From CAUUGB01 sp963544615 (GTDB lineage Bacteria; Patescibacteriota; Microgenomatia; UBA1400; PJMF01), in contig CAUUGB010000007.1 of NCBI GenBank assembly GCA_963544615.1, forward strand, positions 1 to 40,812: 40,812 bases of DNA. Direction: 5' to 3'. Positions 30,697 to 39,266 of the stretch are shown here, in pieces. The translations under genes were made by a program, and so were the position numbers. The notes below the pieces were generated by a model, which made no database searches, had not been told where the DNA came from, and was given only the letters and a program-made list of their open reading frames with translations. Position 1 is the first letter of the stretch; every line of letters begins with the position of its first letter.

Positions 30697-31355
30697 CTTT
30701 GTTGACTGTTGGGTGAAACAGGTGTCAGAGAGTTAGCGGTGGGAGGAGTTGTGGCAGTGGGGTTAGAGGTAGAGGCACTTTGAGGGTTTTTTATTTGATT
30801 GTTGTTAGCAGTTAGAGTGAAAACTGGTTGAGCACTGCTTCTGGGAGGTTTTTCACCTGCTTTTTGAGCAATAGTAGGCATAGTAGTTGCTTGCCAGCTT
30901 TCAGCTTGCCTCTTTTTTTCCAAGTGAAAATAAACAAAAAGACGATACATCATTGCCATGGTGGTTAAAAGAAAACTTAATGCTAGGGCAGCAGAAATTG
31001 CATTAAAACTAAATTGACATAAAGCATAAATATCTGGTAAGGAAAAGTATTTAAGTGCGGGCTTACTGCTGTAATACCATTTAGCTCCAATCACACTAAC
31101 TAGGAGTAAATTAAATAAATTAAGGAGAAAAAAACTCCCGGCGAAAATGGCGATTAGCCAACCTAATCGGTCGGAGCTGACTTTCTGCCACCAAGTAGTA
31201 AAATTGATACTAGCACTAAGTTTACTTTGCAGTAAATACCACAGGCAAAAGTGAATTACTCCAGATAAACTCACTGTCAAAACACAGTAAAGTAGTCGCA
31301 AAGCTAATTGTGCTTGTAAAAGTTGGCTAGCTGCTAAGGCGTCAGTAAAATTCAT
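30678..31355 (-). CDS. Hypothetical membrane protein with disordered Thr/Ser/Pro tail
   Basis: A 225-aa protein starting at ATG 31355, in an ATGA overlap with the kinase gene. Four hydrophobic segments (residues ~15-45, 66-92, 120-150 by eye) are followed by a basic stretch and a ~75-residue low-complexity tail (STSNPTATTPPTANS...). The last six codons and stop lie antisense within tRNA-Arg(TCG), so the true C-terminus is unconserved. It is the last gene of the sugar-polymer operon. No domain recognised. Confidence 0.7.
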   Translation of the reverse strand: MNFTDALAASQLLQAQLALRLLYCVLTVSLSGVIHFCLWYLLQSKLSASINFTTWWQKVSSDRLGWLIAIFAGSFFLLNLFNLLLVSVIGAKWYYSSKPALKYFSLPDIYALCQFSFNAISAALALSFLLTTMAMMYRLFVYFHLEKKRQAESWQATTMPTIAQKAGEKPPRSSAQPVFTLTANNNQIKNPQSASTSNPTATTPPTANSLTPVSPNSQQSASGGT

Positions 31356-32299
31356 TTCAAAAAAAACCAAAAGCCCTCCTCACTCGCTCCTTGATAAATA
31401 GCTTGGGCAATCTTTAAGCTGCCGAAAGCGGGATTTTTTTTCAAGACAATTATTCTAGCATGAGGAAAAGATTTTTTCAGCAGTGGCAGGAATAAATCAG
31501 CTAAATTGCTAATAAATGAACCCGAAATAACTAAGTCTAATTTATAAGTGAGTTTAACTTTGCTAGCAGTTGTTTGTACATAAAGTAAAAGTTGGCTTAA
31601 ACAATTGTTAATAATAACTTTTGCTAATTTGTCACCGGTACGCATTTGTTCAACCACAATTTTGCCTAAAGCAGCAATTTCACTTTTAGACAGTGAGGGA
31701 TTATAAACAGCTTTCTTTAAGTCCCGCAAGTTTTTGGCGCCAAAATAATTTAAGACTCGCTGTGGTAAACTAGAGGCAATAGTGCGTCCATCTAAACTTG
31801 CGGCAGTAGCTCGCAAACACAGTCGACCAGCGTCATAGCCGCTGCCTTCGTCACTTAAAAGGTAATCTAGTCCACCCACACTGGCATAATGCTGCTTATT
31901 AATGGCAAAACAATTACTGCCAGTGCCAGCAATCAATACCATTGCTTGAGAGCTATCACTGCCAGAGCGCAAAGCTGCAATGGTATCGTTGAGCACCACT
32001 AATTTTTCTATTTGCCAAGTATTTAGAGTTTGACTTAAATGCTCTCTAGCACTTAAGCGCTCCTTGTTATTATCTAAACCGGCCAAAGCCATAACTAAGA
32101 CTTTAATGGGAGCTGGGGGGACGTTTTGCAAAAGTTGGCGGACTCCTTCGCGTAAATTCAAGGCTGCCATGCCTAAACCAGTGGCAGTTAAATTAGATTG
32201 AGCGTAAGTCACTTGGCTTAGCACCTTGCCACTTAAATTAGCTAAGACAAATTTAGTTTTAGTTCCTCCACCATCAATGCCTACTAAGTATGGCTCCAT
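31352..32299 (-). CDS. BadF/BadG/NagK-type sugar kinase
   Basis: A 315-aa ASKHA-fold ATPase. ATG 32299 (MEPYLVGIDGGGTKTKF) is chosen because it opens directly into the phosphate-1 motif DGGGTKT. Other blocks are VLNDTIAALRSG, VLIAGTGSNCFA (phosphate 2 region), GGLDYLLSDEGSGYDAGR (typical of N-acetylglucosamine kinases) and LVISGSFISN. It probably phosphorylates glucosamine, N-acetylglucosamine or glucose released from a polymer. It overlaps the GH57 gene by 16 bp and the following membrane-protein gene by 4 bp, so it belongs to the same operon. Confidence 0.88.
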   Translation of the reverse strand: MEPYLVGIDGGGTKTKFVLANLSGKVLSQVTYAQSNLTATGLGMAALNLREGVRQLLQNVPPAPIKVLVMALAGLDNNKERLSAREHLSQTLNTWQIEKLVVLNDTIAALRSGSDSSQAMVLIAGTGSNCFAINKQHYASVGGLDYLLSDEGSGYDAGRLCLRATAASLDGRTIASSLPQRVLNYFGAKNLRDLKKAVYNPSLSKSEIAALGKIVVEQMRTGDKLAKVIINNCLSQLLLYVQTTASKVKLTYKLDLVISGSFISNLADLFLPLLKKSFPHARIIVLKKNPAFGSLKIAQAIYQGASEEGFWFFLK

Positions 32300-33510
32300 C
32301 CACACCTTTCTTGTAGGTCGGCCAAGCAAATGCAAAATCGCCGGTATGCTTCTAGTGGGCTGTTATAAGCGCTAAAGTAGCTGTGCACATCACCGTCGGC
32401 AAAATATTTAGTACACATATAATAAAAGTGATCGCTGGTTTGCAGGCGACGCCAATCAGTTAAAAGCTGGGTGTCTTTTTTGGCGAGTATTTTTTGTTCT
32501 AAGGAATAAATATGTTTAAGGGTGTCTTCTTGTAAAGCATTGGAGCGCCAAGCAGATAAGTCTCTATTTTCGTCCGCCCAAGAAATCGGCGTATCAACAT
32601 TGTAAACTGGCAGCGAGCGTAGCCAATTGCGCCGCTTGGTTTTACTTAAAAGCGGGACTAGTTCATCACTGGGAGTAATAAAATAAAGCTGTCGCTCTCC
32701 TGCACCTTTAGCAATCAGTTGAGTAAAAAAAGCAAAAATTCCTGTGCTTTCCCATTGATGTTCGCCAAAAGTTTCAAAGTCCATAAAAAGCCCAATGTTT
32801 TCTTGGGGGCTGTAGGTGTTAAGCCAAGAGAGATATTTTTCCGCAGTCAGTGGCCAGCTGGACCAAGATTTTTGGCTAAAGCGAAAAGCAATATCATCTG
32901 ATAGACTCGCGTGTTTAAGGAGCAAAGGCAAGCTAGGGGTACTGTTAGAGCGATAAACGCTAGTTTTGGGTCGAGAGCATAAATATTTATCAACCGCTTC
33001 AGTAAGCATGCCGCTATAACCCAAATCAGCTACTTGTTGGGCAATTTGGTTGCTGTAAATCATTTCTGTGTTGCGAAACACCTGTGGTTGCACCCCAAAT
33101 AATTTATCTAGCAAGGCTTCATATTGAATTACTTGTCGGGCAAATTCCACCGGTGAGTACAAACTAGCTAGGGAGTGATAATAATTTTCTCCTAAGACCT
33201 CTACTTGATTTTTCCGTTTTGCCAAACGGCGTAAAATTTTAATAATGTCTGGAGCCCACATTTGTGCTTGTTCTAAAAAAACTCCCGAAGTAGAAAAAGC
33301 AAACTTAAAATTAGGGTAAGTTTTGCTTAAAGAAGATAAAAGCTTGAGCATGGGGCGATAGGATTTGTCGGCTACTTTAAGAAACACTTCTTTGTTTTGA
33401 TTGTAATTTTTTTGCCAAAAGTAACTATGGTGACTGCCTAAATCAAGCACAGAATAATCACACAAACGATACGGTTGGTGCAAAAGAAAATAAAAACAAA
33501 CTTTAGGCAT
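32284..33510 (-). CDS. Glycoside hydrolase family 57 (alpha-amylase-like)
   Basis: A 408-aa protein with the five GH57 signature regions largely visible: HQP (residues 11-13), GENYYH (107-112), the nucleophile Glu149 in VFRNTEMIY, and the acid/base Asp244 in LFMDFETFGEHQWE. These regions are intact, so the enzyme should be active on alpha-glucans (alpha-amylase or 4-alpha-glucanotransferase type). There is no signal peptide, so it acts in the cytoplasm. It starts 2 bp after the GT4 gene, pairing synthesis and turnover of a glycogen-like polymer. Confidence 0.92.
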   Translation of the reverse strand: MPKVCFYFLLHQPYRLCDYSVLDLGSHHSYFWQKNYNQNKEVFLKVADKSYRPMLKLLSSLSKTYPNFKFAFSTSGVFLEQAQMWAPDIIKILRRLAKRKNQVEVLGENYYHSLASLYSPVEFARQVIQYEALLDKLFGVQPQVFRNTEMIYSNQIAQQVADLGYSGMLTEAVDKYLCSRPKTSVYRSNSTPSLPLLLKHASLSDDIAFRFSQKSWSSWPLTAEKYLSWLNTYSPQENIGLFMDFETFGEHQWESTGIFAFFTQLIAKGAGERQLYFITPSDELVPLLSKTKRRNWLRSLPVYNVDTPISWADENRDLSAWRSNALQEDTLKHIYSLEQKILAKKDTQLLTDWRRLQTSDHFYYMCTKYFADGDVHSYFSAYNSPLEAYRRFCICLADLQERCGWSHT

Positions 33511-33512
33511 AC

Positions 33513-34760
33513 TTAAGATACCCGAGTGCGACGTGATTTTTTGCGAGGTGATTTTTTCTTGTCAGTAACTTGGGTATAAATTTTTTCAATTTTTTTAGCT
33601 GCTTTTTTCCAGGTTGCTTGTGATAAACTGGCAATTTGCTGAGCAATTACTTGACGTCTGTAAGCTTTATCAGCTAAAAGATGTAAAATCTCTGCCGCCA
33701 TGGCGTCAATGTCCCAAAAATCAAAGTTAGCACCACCCTTCATCACCTCCACCACTCCAGAAGTTTTAGAAGCAATCACTGGAGTACCGAGAATGGCAGC
33801 TTCGGTAGCTACTAGTCCAAATGGTTCGCTGACTGAAGGCATTACAAATACGTCTGCCCGTTTGAGAATGGCAGTTTGGGCGCCGCCGCGGACAAAACCT
33901 GAGAACAAAATATTGGTTGATAAACTTTTGCCGGCACTGCTAAAAAGTAGTTGTTCGTACATGTCTCCCATACCAGAAACAATAAATAAAGCGTCAGGGC
34001 GAGTGGCAATCACTTTGGCGGCTAACTGCAAAAAATAATCGGGACCTTTTTGCACTGTTAGGCGACCCATAAAAACTATCACTGGTCGCTGATAAGCAAA
34101 AGTTGTTTCCACTTGATTAATGTCTTGTAGTAGCGAAACCACGCCATTATGAACCACGTCAATTTTTTCGGGGTTGATAAAATATTTTTCACTCAACACT
34201 CTTTTGGTGTAATAACTCACAGCAATGATGCGGTCGGCAATTTGCATACCTTGTGCTTCACAACTGCCAATATAAGAGTGCAAATCACCTTGGAGTGAGC
34301 GGTCAAATTCGGTGGAGTGAATATGGGCAATATAAGGTTTGCCTAATTCTTGCTTAATTTTCATTGCGGCTGGCAGTGACATCCAATCGTGTGCATGAAC
34401 TAGGTCAAAGTCATTCTTGTGTGCCATGGCAAAAGCAAGTACTTGCTTGGCATAAGCTTCTACTTGTTTTTCCATGGCACTAATTGGGCGAGGAGCAGTT
34501 TGGTGAGAGTGTTTTTTCCTAGCTGTTTGATAGGGGTTGAAAGGAGGGTATAAATTGTCACTGGCAGTTTGATTACAAGTAGCACAATTAATTAAAGGAA
34601 AGCAAAACGATGCTGAAGTTTGATAAGGTAAGGTAAAGCTCAAGTTAATGCCATCATCAGCAAGTGCTTGAGAGAGATTGGCACACGCCACCCCCAACCC
34701 ACCGCTATTGTGAGGTGGTAATTCCCAACCAACCATTAGCACTCGAGGAGCTTTAGACAC
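33513..34760 (-). CDS. GT4-type glycosyltransferase, glycogen-synthase-like
   Basis: A 415-aa GT-B enzyme with a GTG start. The N-terminal part carries RVLMVGWELPPHNSGGLGVACANLSQAL, the glycogen/starch synthase-like 'P....GGL..' donor loop, followed by FDLVHAHDWMSLPAAMKI and IAHIHSTEFDRS. The C-terminal part has VIFMGRLTVQKGPDYFLQLA and the Glu-rich donor site PSVSEPFGLVATEAAILGTPVIASKTSGV (E-x7-E). The tail is Lys/Arg-rich. With GH57 it probably handles alpha-glucan synthesis. A leaderless promoter precedes the GTG. Confidence 0.9.
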   Translation of the reverse strand: MSKAPRVLMVGWELPPHNSGGLGVACANLSQALADDGINLSFTLPYQTSASFCFPLINCATCNQTASDNLYPPFNPYQTARKKHSHQTAPRPISAMEKQVEAYAKQVLAFAMAHKNDFDLVHAHDWMSLPAAMKIKQELGKPYIAHIHSTEFDRSLQGDLHSYIGSCEAQGMQIADRIIAVSYYTKRVLSEKYFINPEKIDVVHNGVVSLLQDINQVETTFAYQRPVIVFMGRLTVQKGPDYFLQLAAKVIATRPDALFIVSGMGDMYEQLLFSSAGKSLSTNILFSGFVRGGAQTAILKRADVFVMPSVSEPFGLVATEAAILGTPVIASKTSGVVEVMKGGANFDFWDIDAMAAEILHLLADKAYRRQVIAQQIASLSQATWKKAAKKIEKIYTQVTDKKKSPRKKSRRTRVS

Positions 34761-34766
34761 AAAATC

Positions 34767-34795
34767 ATCATAACATTAAAAAAATAAAAATACAA
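34767..34795 (-). promoter_or_regulatory. Promoter of the GT4-GH57-kinase operon
   Basis: On the minus strand TTGTAT (34790-34795), a 17-bp spacer and TATGAT (34767-34772) with TGT just before it. The GTG start at 34760 follows 6 bp after the -10, so the mRNA should be leaderless. Confidence 0.65.
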
Positions 34796-34886
34796 GAGGT
34801 GTGTGGCTATATAAGTAGTAAAGGAAAAACTTAGAGGATATAACCTTGTTAATATTATAGGATAAATAGCCTAGTGACCTGATAAC

Positions 34887-34917
34887 TTGGGCATAATTAG
34901 GGTTTTGATGATAAAAT
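34887..34917 (+). promoter_or_regulatory. Probable dnaE promoter
   Basis: TTGGGC (34887-34892), then GATAAA (34910-34915, 17-bp spacer) or TAAAAT (34912-34917). The start at 34928 is 10-12 bp downstream, giving a leader of a few nucleotides at most. Confidence 0.45.
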
Positions 34918-34927
34918 AAACTTGATA

Positions 34928-37900
34928 ATGAAAAATACCCCCGAGTTTGTTCACTTACATTTGCACTCTGAGTTTTCTTTACTGGATGGTTTGTGTCGTT
35001 TTGCCCCCTTACTTGATAAAGCAGCTAGTTTAGGGCAAAAAGCAGTTGCTCTAACCGATCATGGTAATTTGCATGGTAGCTTAGCGTTTTATAACGCTGC
35101 TTTGTCACATCCGGCTGGAATTAAACCCATTATCGGCTGTGAGCTTTATGTGGCGGGTAAATCACGCTTTGATAAACAATCAATACCCGGGAGCGACCAA
35201 TTTCATTTGGTAGTTTTAGCCAAAAATAACGCTGGTTATCGCAATTTAACTAAATTGGTTACCAAAGCTAATTTTGAAGGTTTCTCTTATAAACCGCGCA
35301 TTGATGAAGAGTTGCTTTTTGCTCATTCCCAAGGACTAATTCTTTTATCTGGTTGCCTAAAAAGTCCGATTAATCAATTAATTATTAACCATAAACTCCC
35401 AGAAGCTTTAGCCAAAGCCAAAGCTTATCAGCAAGTTTTTGGCAAGGATTTTTATTTTGAATTGCAATCACATCCGAGTATTAAAGAGCAAGATTTAGTT
35501 AACAGACAATTAATTGCATGGGGGCGACAAGAAAATATTGAGTTAGTGGCCACCAATGATGTGCATTATTTAGAAGCTGATGACGCCCTAGCTCAAGACG
35601 CTTTAGTGGCAGTACAAACGCGTAAATTGCTGGCAGATAAAAATCGTTTTTCCATGATGAATAGTCCCGATTTCTTTTATCGCTCTCCCCAAGAAATGGC
35701 AGAACTTTTTACCGGTTACCCGGAAGCACTGGCAAATACAGTTAAAATTGCCCAACAGTGTGAATTACAAATTGAACGGGGTAAATTACATTTTCCTCAT
35801 TTCCCCATTCCTGGGGGTGAAAGCAGTGAAAACTATTTTCGCCGTTTAACTATGGCAGGCTTAAAGAAAAAATATGGCACTTTAAGCGCCGAGTTAACTA
35901 AGCGAGCTAATTATGAAATGGAGGTGATTTGTCAAAAAGGTTATGCAAATTATTTTTTAATTACTCAAGATTTTGTTAATTGGGCTAAAACTCACGATAT
36001 TGCTGTCGGTCCAGGGCGTGGTAGCGCTGCTGGTTCGGTAGTGAGCTACGGTTTGAATATTACCACCATTGACCCACTTTATCATAATTTACCTTTTGAG
36101 CGCTTTCTGAATCCGCAACGTCCCACTCCACCTGATATTGATATGGATTTTGCTGATAACAAAAGAGATCAAGTGCTTGCTTATGTGGCAGAAAAATATG
36201 GTAGTGATAAAGTGGCCCAAGTGATTACTTTTGGAAAAATGGAAGCGCGGGTGGCAGTGCGCGACATTGGGAGAGTTTTAGGTTTTCCTTACGAGGAGCC
36301 AGATAGAATTGCTAAATTAATTCCCAATGACCCAGGTAAAAAAATGTCGCTAAAAACTGCGGTAGCGCAAATTCCTGAGCTAGCTGCTTTTGCCAAGCAA
36401 AGTAAATACAAACAACTTTTTTCACTGGTAGCTAAAGTTGAGGGAATAGTGCGTCATCACAGTGTACATGCTGCAGCGGTGATTGTGGGTGATAAAGATT
36501 TAACTGAATATATTGCCATTCAAAAAGATAATAAAACCGGCAACACTATTACTCAAGTAGATATGCGGGTTTTAGATGTTAATATTGCCGATGATGCGAT
36601 TGGGTTGCTTAAATTTGATTTTTTAGGTTTGCGCAATCTCTCTATTATTTCTCGAGCCATTCATTTAATTGCTAAATACAAGAATATTAAGCTAGATATT
36701 GCCAACATTCCTATTGATGACCAAGCCACTTTTGCTCTTTTGCAGCGAGGCGATACCATGGGTGTTTTTCAGTTGGAAAGTGCCGGCATGAGAAGGGTGG
36801 CAAAAAATTTACAACCTGACCAATTTAGTGATATTACCGCTTTGGTAGCTTTGTATCGTCCTGGACCAATGGACTTAATTCCCAAATTTATTGAAGGTAA
36901 ACACAATAGCGATAAAATTCACTATTTACATCCGGATTTAGAGCCAATTTTGGGTCCAACTTATGGAGTTTTAGTTTATCAAGAGCAGGTGCTACAAATT
37001 GCTAATGTTTTAGCCGGCTATTCACTAGGAGAAGCTGATATTTTGCGCCGTGCTATTGGCAAAAAGAAAAAAGCGCTTTTAGATGAAAATCGGGATCGTT
37101 TTATTAGGCAAGCCATGGCTAAAGGTTATCAGAAAAAAGTTCTCCAAGAAATTTGGGGTTTTATTGAAGCCTTTGCTAATTATGGTTTTAATAAAGCTCA
37201 CGCTGCTTCTTACGCCATGATTGCTTATCAAACTGCCTATCTTAAAGCTAATTATCCAGTGGAGTATATGGCAGCTTTAATTAGCATTGAGTCAGCTTCT
37301 ACTTCAATGAAGCGAGATGAAAAAATTATGGTAGCCGTTGATAATTGTCGGCGGATGGGGATTAAAGTTTTGCCTCCTGACATTAATTTGTCGGGTAGGG
37401 ATTTTGAAATTGAAAAAAAAGTCGACTCCTTGCAGGGTTTGGCAATTCGCTATGGTTTAACTGGGATTAAAGGAGTAGGAGAAGCCGCAATTGAACACAT
37501 TTTGTCGGTGCGGCAAAAAGTAGGTAAATTCCACTCTTTCACTCATTTTATCAGTGAGACAGCCAAAACTAAAGTTAATAAAAAAACTCTCGAAGCACTA
37601 ATTCAAGTGGGCGCCTTTGACCAATTTGCTAATCGGGCTACTTTGCTTAAAAATGCTGAACAAGTGCGCTCAATTGCGGGCAAACTTTCACAAGTTGAGG
37701 GACAAAATGATTTGTTTTCTCAGGTGGTTGCTATTGCTACCGATGACAATTTTCCCGTTTACGAAGAATATCCACAGGCAGAACTGCTTTCTTTTGAAAA
37801 GGAATTATTGGGGTTTTATTTAACTTCGCATCCACTGGCAAAAGCATTAGAGGCAGCCAAAAGCCAAGCAGGCAAAAAAATTGCTGATTTAGTTTTAGAA

Positions 37901-38410
37901 ACCGATCAAGATAATACTTATTTATTTGGAGGATTGATTGCTGCCTTTAGACAAGTTACCACTAAAAAAGGTGATCTGATGGGGTTTGGACAGTTTGAAG
38001 ATGGCACAGGCAGTAGTGAGTTTGTAGTTTTTCCCCAAACATATGCTAAGCATCAGTCGCTTTTTCAAGTTGATCAGGTGGTCTTGTTGCGGGCTAAAGT
38101 GCAGGAGCGTGAAGGTGAGATTAACTTAGTAGTGGAGCGAGTGGCGCGTCCCGATTTACAAAATTTATCTGAGAGCGAAAGCGCTAAATATAAAAAACTT
38201 TTTATTCCTCGTGGTACACCGCGGCATGTTTTGCAGCAAATTGGCGATTTACTTCGGGCTCATCCCGGTGAGGATCAAGTGCTGATTGCCATTTCTTCAG
38301 CAGCTGGCATAGAGAATAAAATTCTGCCCTATCCAGTTTCTTGGAGTGAACAATTAAGAGAGCAAATTAGTAAGTTATTAGAAGAAAATCATGTTTCTCA
38401 CTCAACTTAA
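34928..38410 (+). CDS. dnaE: DNA polymerase III alpha subunit
   Basis: The replicative polymerase, 1160 aa. ATG 34928 gives the usual start MKNTPEFVHLHLHSEFSLLDG; the TTG at 34922 is two codons upstream. The PHP domain is intact with HLHLHSEFS and LTDHGNLHG. The palm holds VGPGRGSAAGSVVSYGL and the catalytic Asp motif PPDIDMDFADNKRD. YRPGPMDLIPKFIEGKH, LVYQEQVLQIANVLAGYSLGEADILRRAIGKK and NYGFNKAHAASYAMIAYQTAYLKANYPVEYMAAL are all present. The C-terminal OB fold (YLFGGLIAAFRQVTTKKG...) is present. No separate proofreading gene is nearby. Confidence 0.98.
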   Translation: MKNTPEFVHLHLHSEFSLLDGLCRFAPLLDKAASLGQKAVALTDHGNLHGSLAFYNAALSHPAGIKPIIGCELYVAGKSRFDKQSIPGSDQFHLVVLAKNNAGYRNLTKLVTKANFEGFSYKPRIDEELLFAHSQGLILLSGCLKSPINQLIINHKLPEALAKAKAYQQVFGKDFYFELQSHPSIKEQDLVNRQLIAWGRQENIELVATNDVHYLEADDALAQDALVAVQTRKLLADKNRFSMMNSPDFFYRSPQEMAELFTGYPEALANTVKIAQQCELQIERGKLHFPHFPIPGGESSENYFRRLTMAGLKKKYGTLSAELTKRANYEMEVICQKGYANYFLITQDFVNWAKTHDIAVGPGRGSAAGSVVSYGLNITTIDPLYHNLPFERFLNPQRPTPPDIDMDFADNKRDQVLAYVAEKYGSDKVAQVITFGKMEARVAVRDIGRVLGFPYEEPDRIAKLIPNDPGKKMSLKTAVAQIPELAAFAKQSKYKQLFSLVAKVEGIVRHHSVHAAAVIVGDKDLTEYIAIQKDNKTGNTITQVDMRVLDVNIADDAIGLLKFDFLGLRNLSIISRAIHLIAKYKNIKLDIANIPIDDQATFALLQRGDTMGVFQLESAGMRRVAKNLQPDQFSDITALVALYRPGPMDLIPKFIEGKHNSDKIHYLHPDLEPILGPTYGVLVYQEQVLQIANVLAGYSLGEADILRRAIGKKKKALLDENRDRFIRQAMAKGYQKKVLQEIWGFIEAFANYGFNKAHAASYAMIAYQTAYLKANYPVEYMAALISIESASTSMKRDEKIMVAVDNCRRMGIKVLPPDINLSGRDFEIEKKVDSLQGLAIRYGLTGIKGVGEAAIEHILSVRQKVGKFHSFTHFISETAKTKVNKKTLEALIQVGAFDQFANRATLLKNAEQVRSIAGKLSQVEGQNDLFSQVVAIATDDNFPVYEEYPQAELLSFEKELLGFYLTSHPLAKALEAAKSQAGKKIADLVLETDQDNTYLFGGLIAAFRQVTTKKGDLMGFGQFEDGTGSSEFVVFPQTYAKHQSLFQVDQVVLLRAKVQEREGEINLVVERVARPDLQNLSESESAKYKKLFIPRGTPRHVLQQIGDLLRAHPGEDQVLIAISSAAGIENKILPYPVSWSEQLREQISKLLEENHVSHST

Positions 38411-39266
38411 AAATTATCAAGAAAAAATTAATAAAGCTTTAGTTTTTTATTTACCCCGCGAACAAAGCCGAGTATTGCAAGCCGCCACTTATTCACTGCT
38501 TGCTCCTGGTAAGCGCCTGCGCCCCATTCTGCTACTGAGTTTTTACCAAGCCTTAGCAGCTAAAACACCATCAAGAGAGGTGACTAGAGTGGCAGTTTCC
38601 CTGGAATACGCACATACTTTTTCTTTAATTCACGATGATTTGCCAGGTATCGATAATGATAGTCTGCGTCGGGGTCAGCCAACTTGTCACACTAAATTTG
38701 ACGAAGCTACGGCAATATTGGCCGGTGATTATTTATATGGTTATGCTTTGGAAAATTTAAGTAAAGCCAAATTACCGCCAGAACTTAGGGTCAACTTAAT
38801 TAATGATTTAGCTGCAGGTATGCGCGGCGTTATCAACGGTGAAATGCTTGATATTTTAGGTGAGGGACAAAATTATGACCAAAAAATGCTCCAGCAAACT
38901 TTTGCCTTAAAAACTGCCAGCTTATTTCAAGCTGCCTTCATCATGGCCAGTCGTTTGGCTAATGATGATAGCCCCAAGACACTGCGCTTAGCTAATAGCT
39001 TGGGGGCTTATTTTGGTTTAGCTTTTCAAATTCAAGACGATATTTTGGGAGTAATTGGCAAGCAAGATAAATTAGGTAAATCGGTGGGTTTAGATGCCGC
39101 TGCAGATAAAAGCACTTGGGTCAAATTGCATGGTTTGCCGACAGCGCAAATTGATTGTCAGCATTTTTACTCTCTTGCCCGCCAAGAGCTAAAAAAACTC
39201 CCACTCTCAGCGAGTCGGGAGTTTTTAAGTGAGTTGTTTTTGTTTTTACAAAATCGCGACTACTAG
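38391..39266 (+). CDS. Short-chain polyprenyl diphosphate synthase (FPP-like)
   Basis: A 291-aa trans-prenyltransferase. The first Asp-rich motif is HDDLPGIDNDSLRRG (bacterial DDxxxxD type with a two-residue insertion), and the second is QIQDDILGV. The chain start GKRLRP is present. Phe at the fifth position before the first motif (HTFSLIHDD) is the type II FPP synthase feature and suggests a C15 product, which would feed undecaprenyl carriers. The start overlaps dnaE by 20 bp. It converges with the next gene with a 4-bp overlap. Confidence 0.92.
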   Translation: MFLTQLKNYQEKINKALVFYLPREQSRVLQAATYSLLAPGKRLRPILLLSFYQALAAKTPSREVTRVAVSLEYAHTFSLIHDDLPGIDNDSLRRGQPTCHTKFDEATAILAGDYLYGYALENLSKAKLPPELRVNLINDLAAGMRGVINGEMLDILGEGQNYDQKMLQQTFALKTASLFQAAFIMASRLANDDSPKTLRLANSLGAYFGLAFQIQDDILGVIGKQDKLGKSVGLDAAADKSTWVKLHGLPTAQIDCQHFYSLARQELKKLPLSASREFLSELFLFLQNRDY

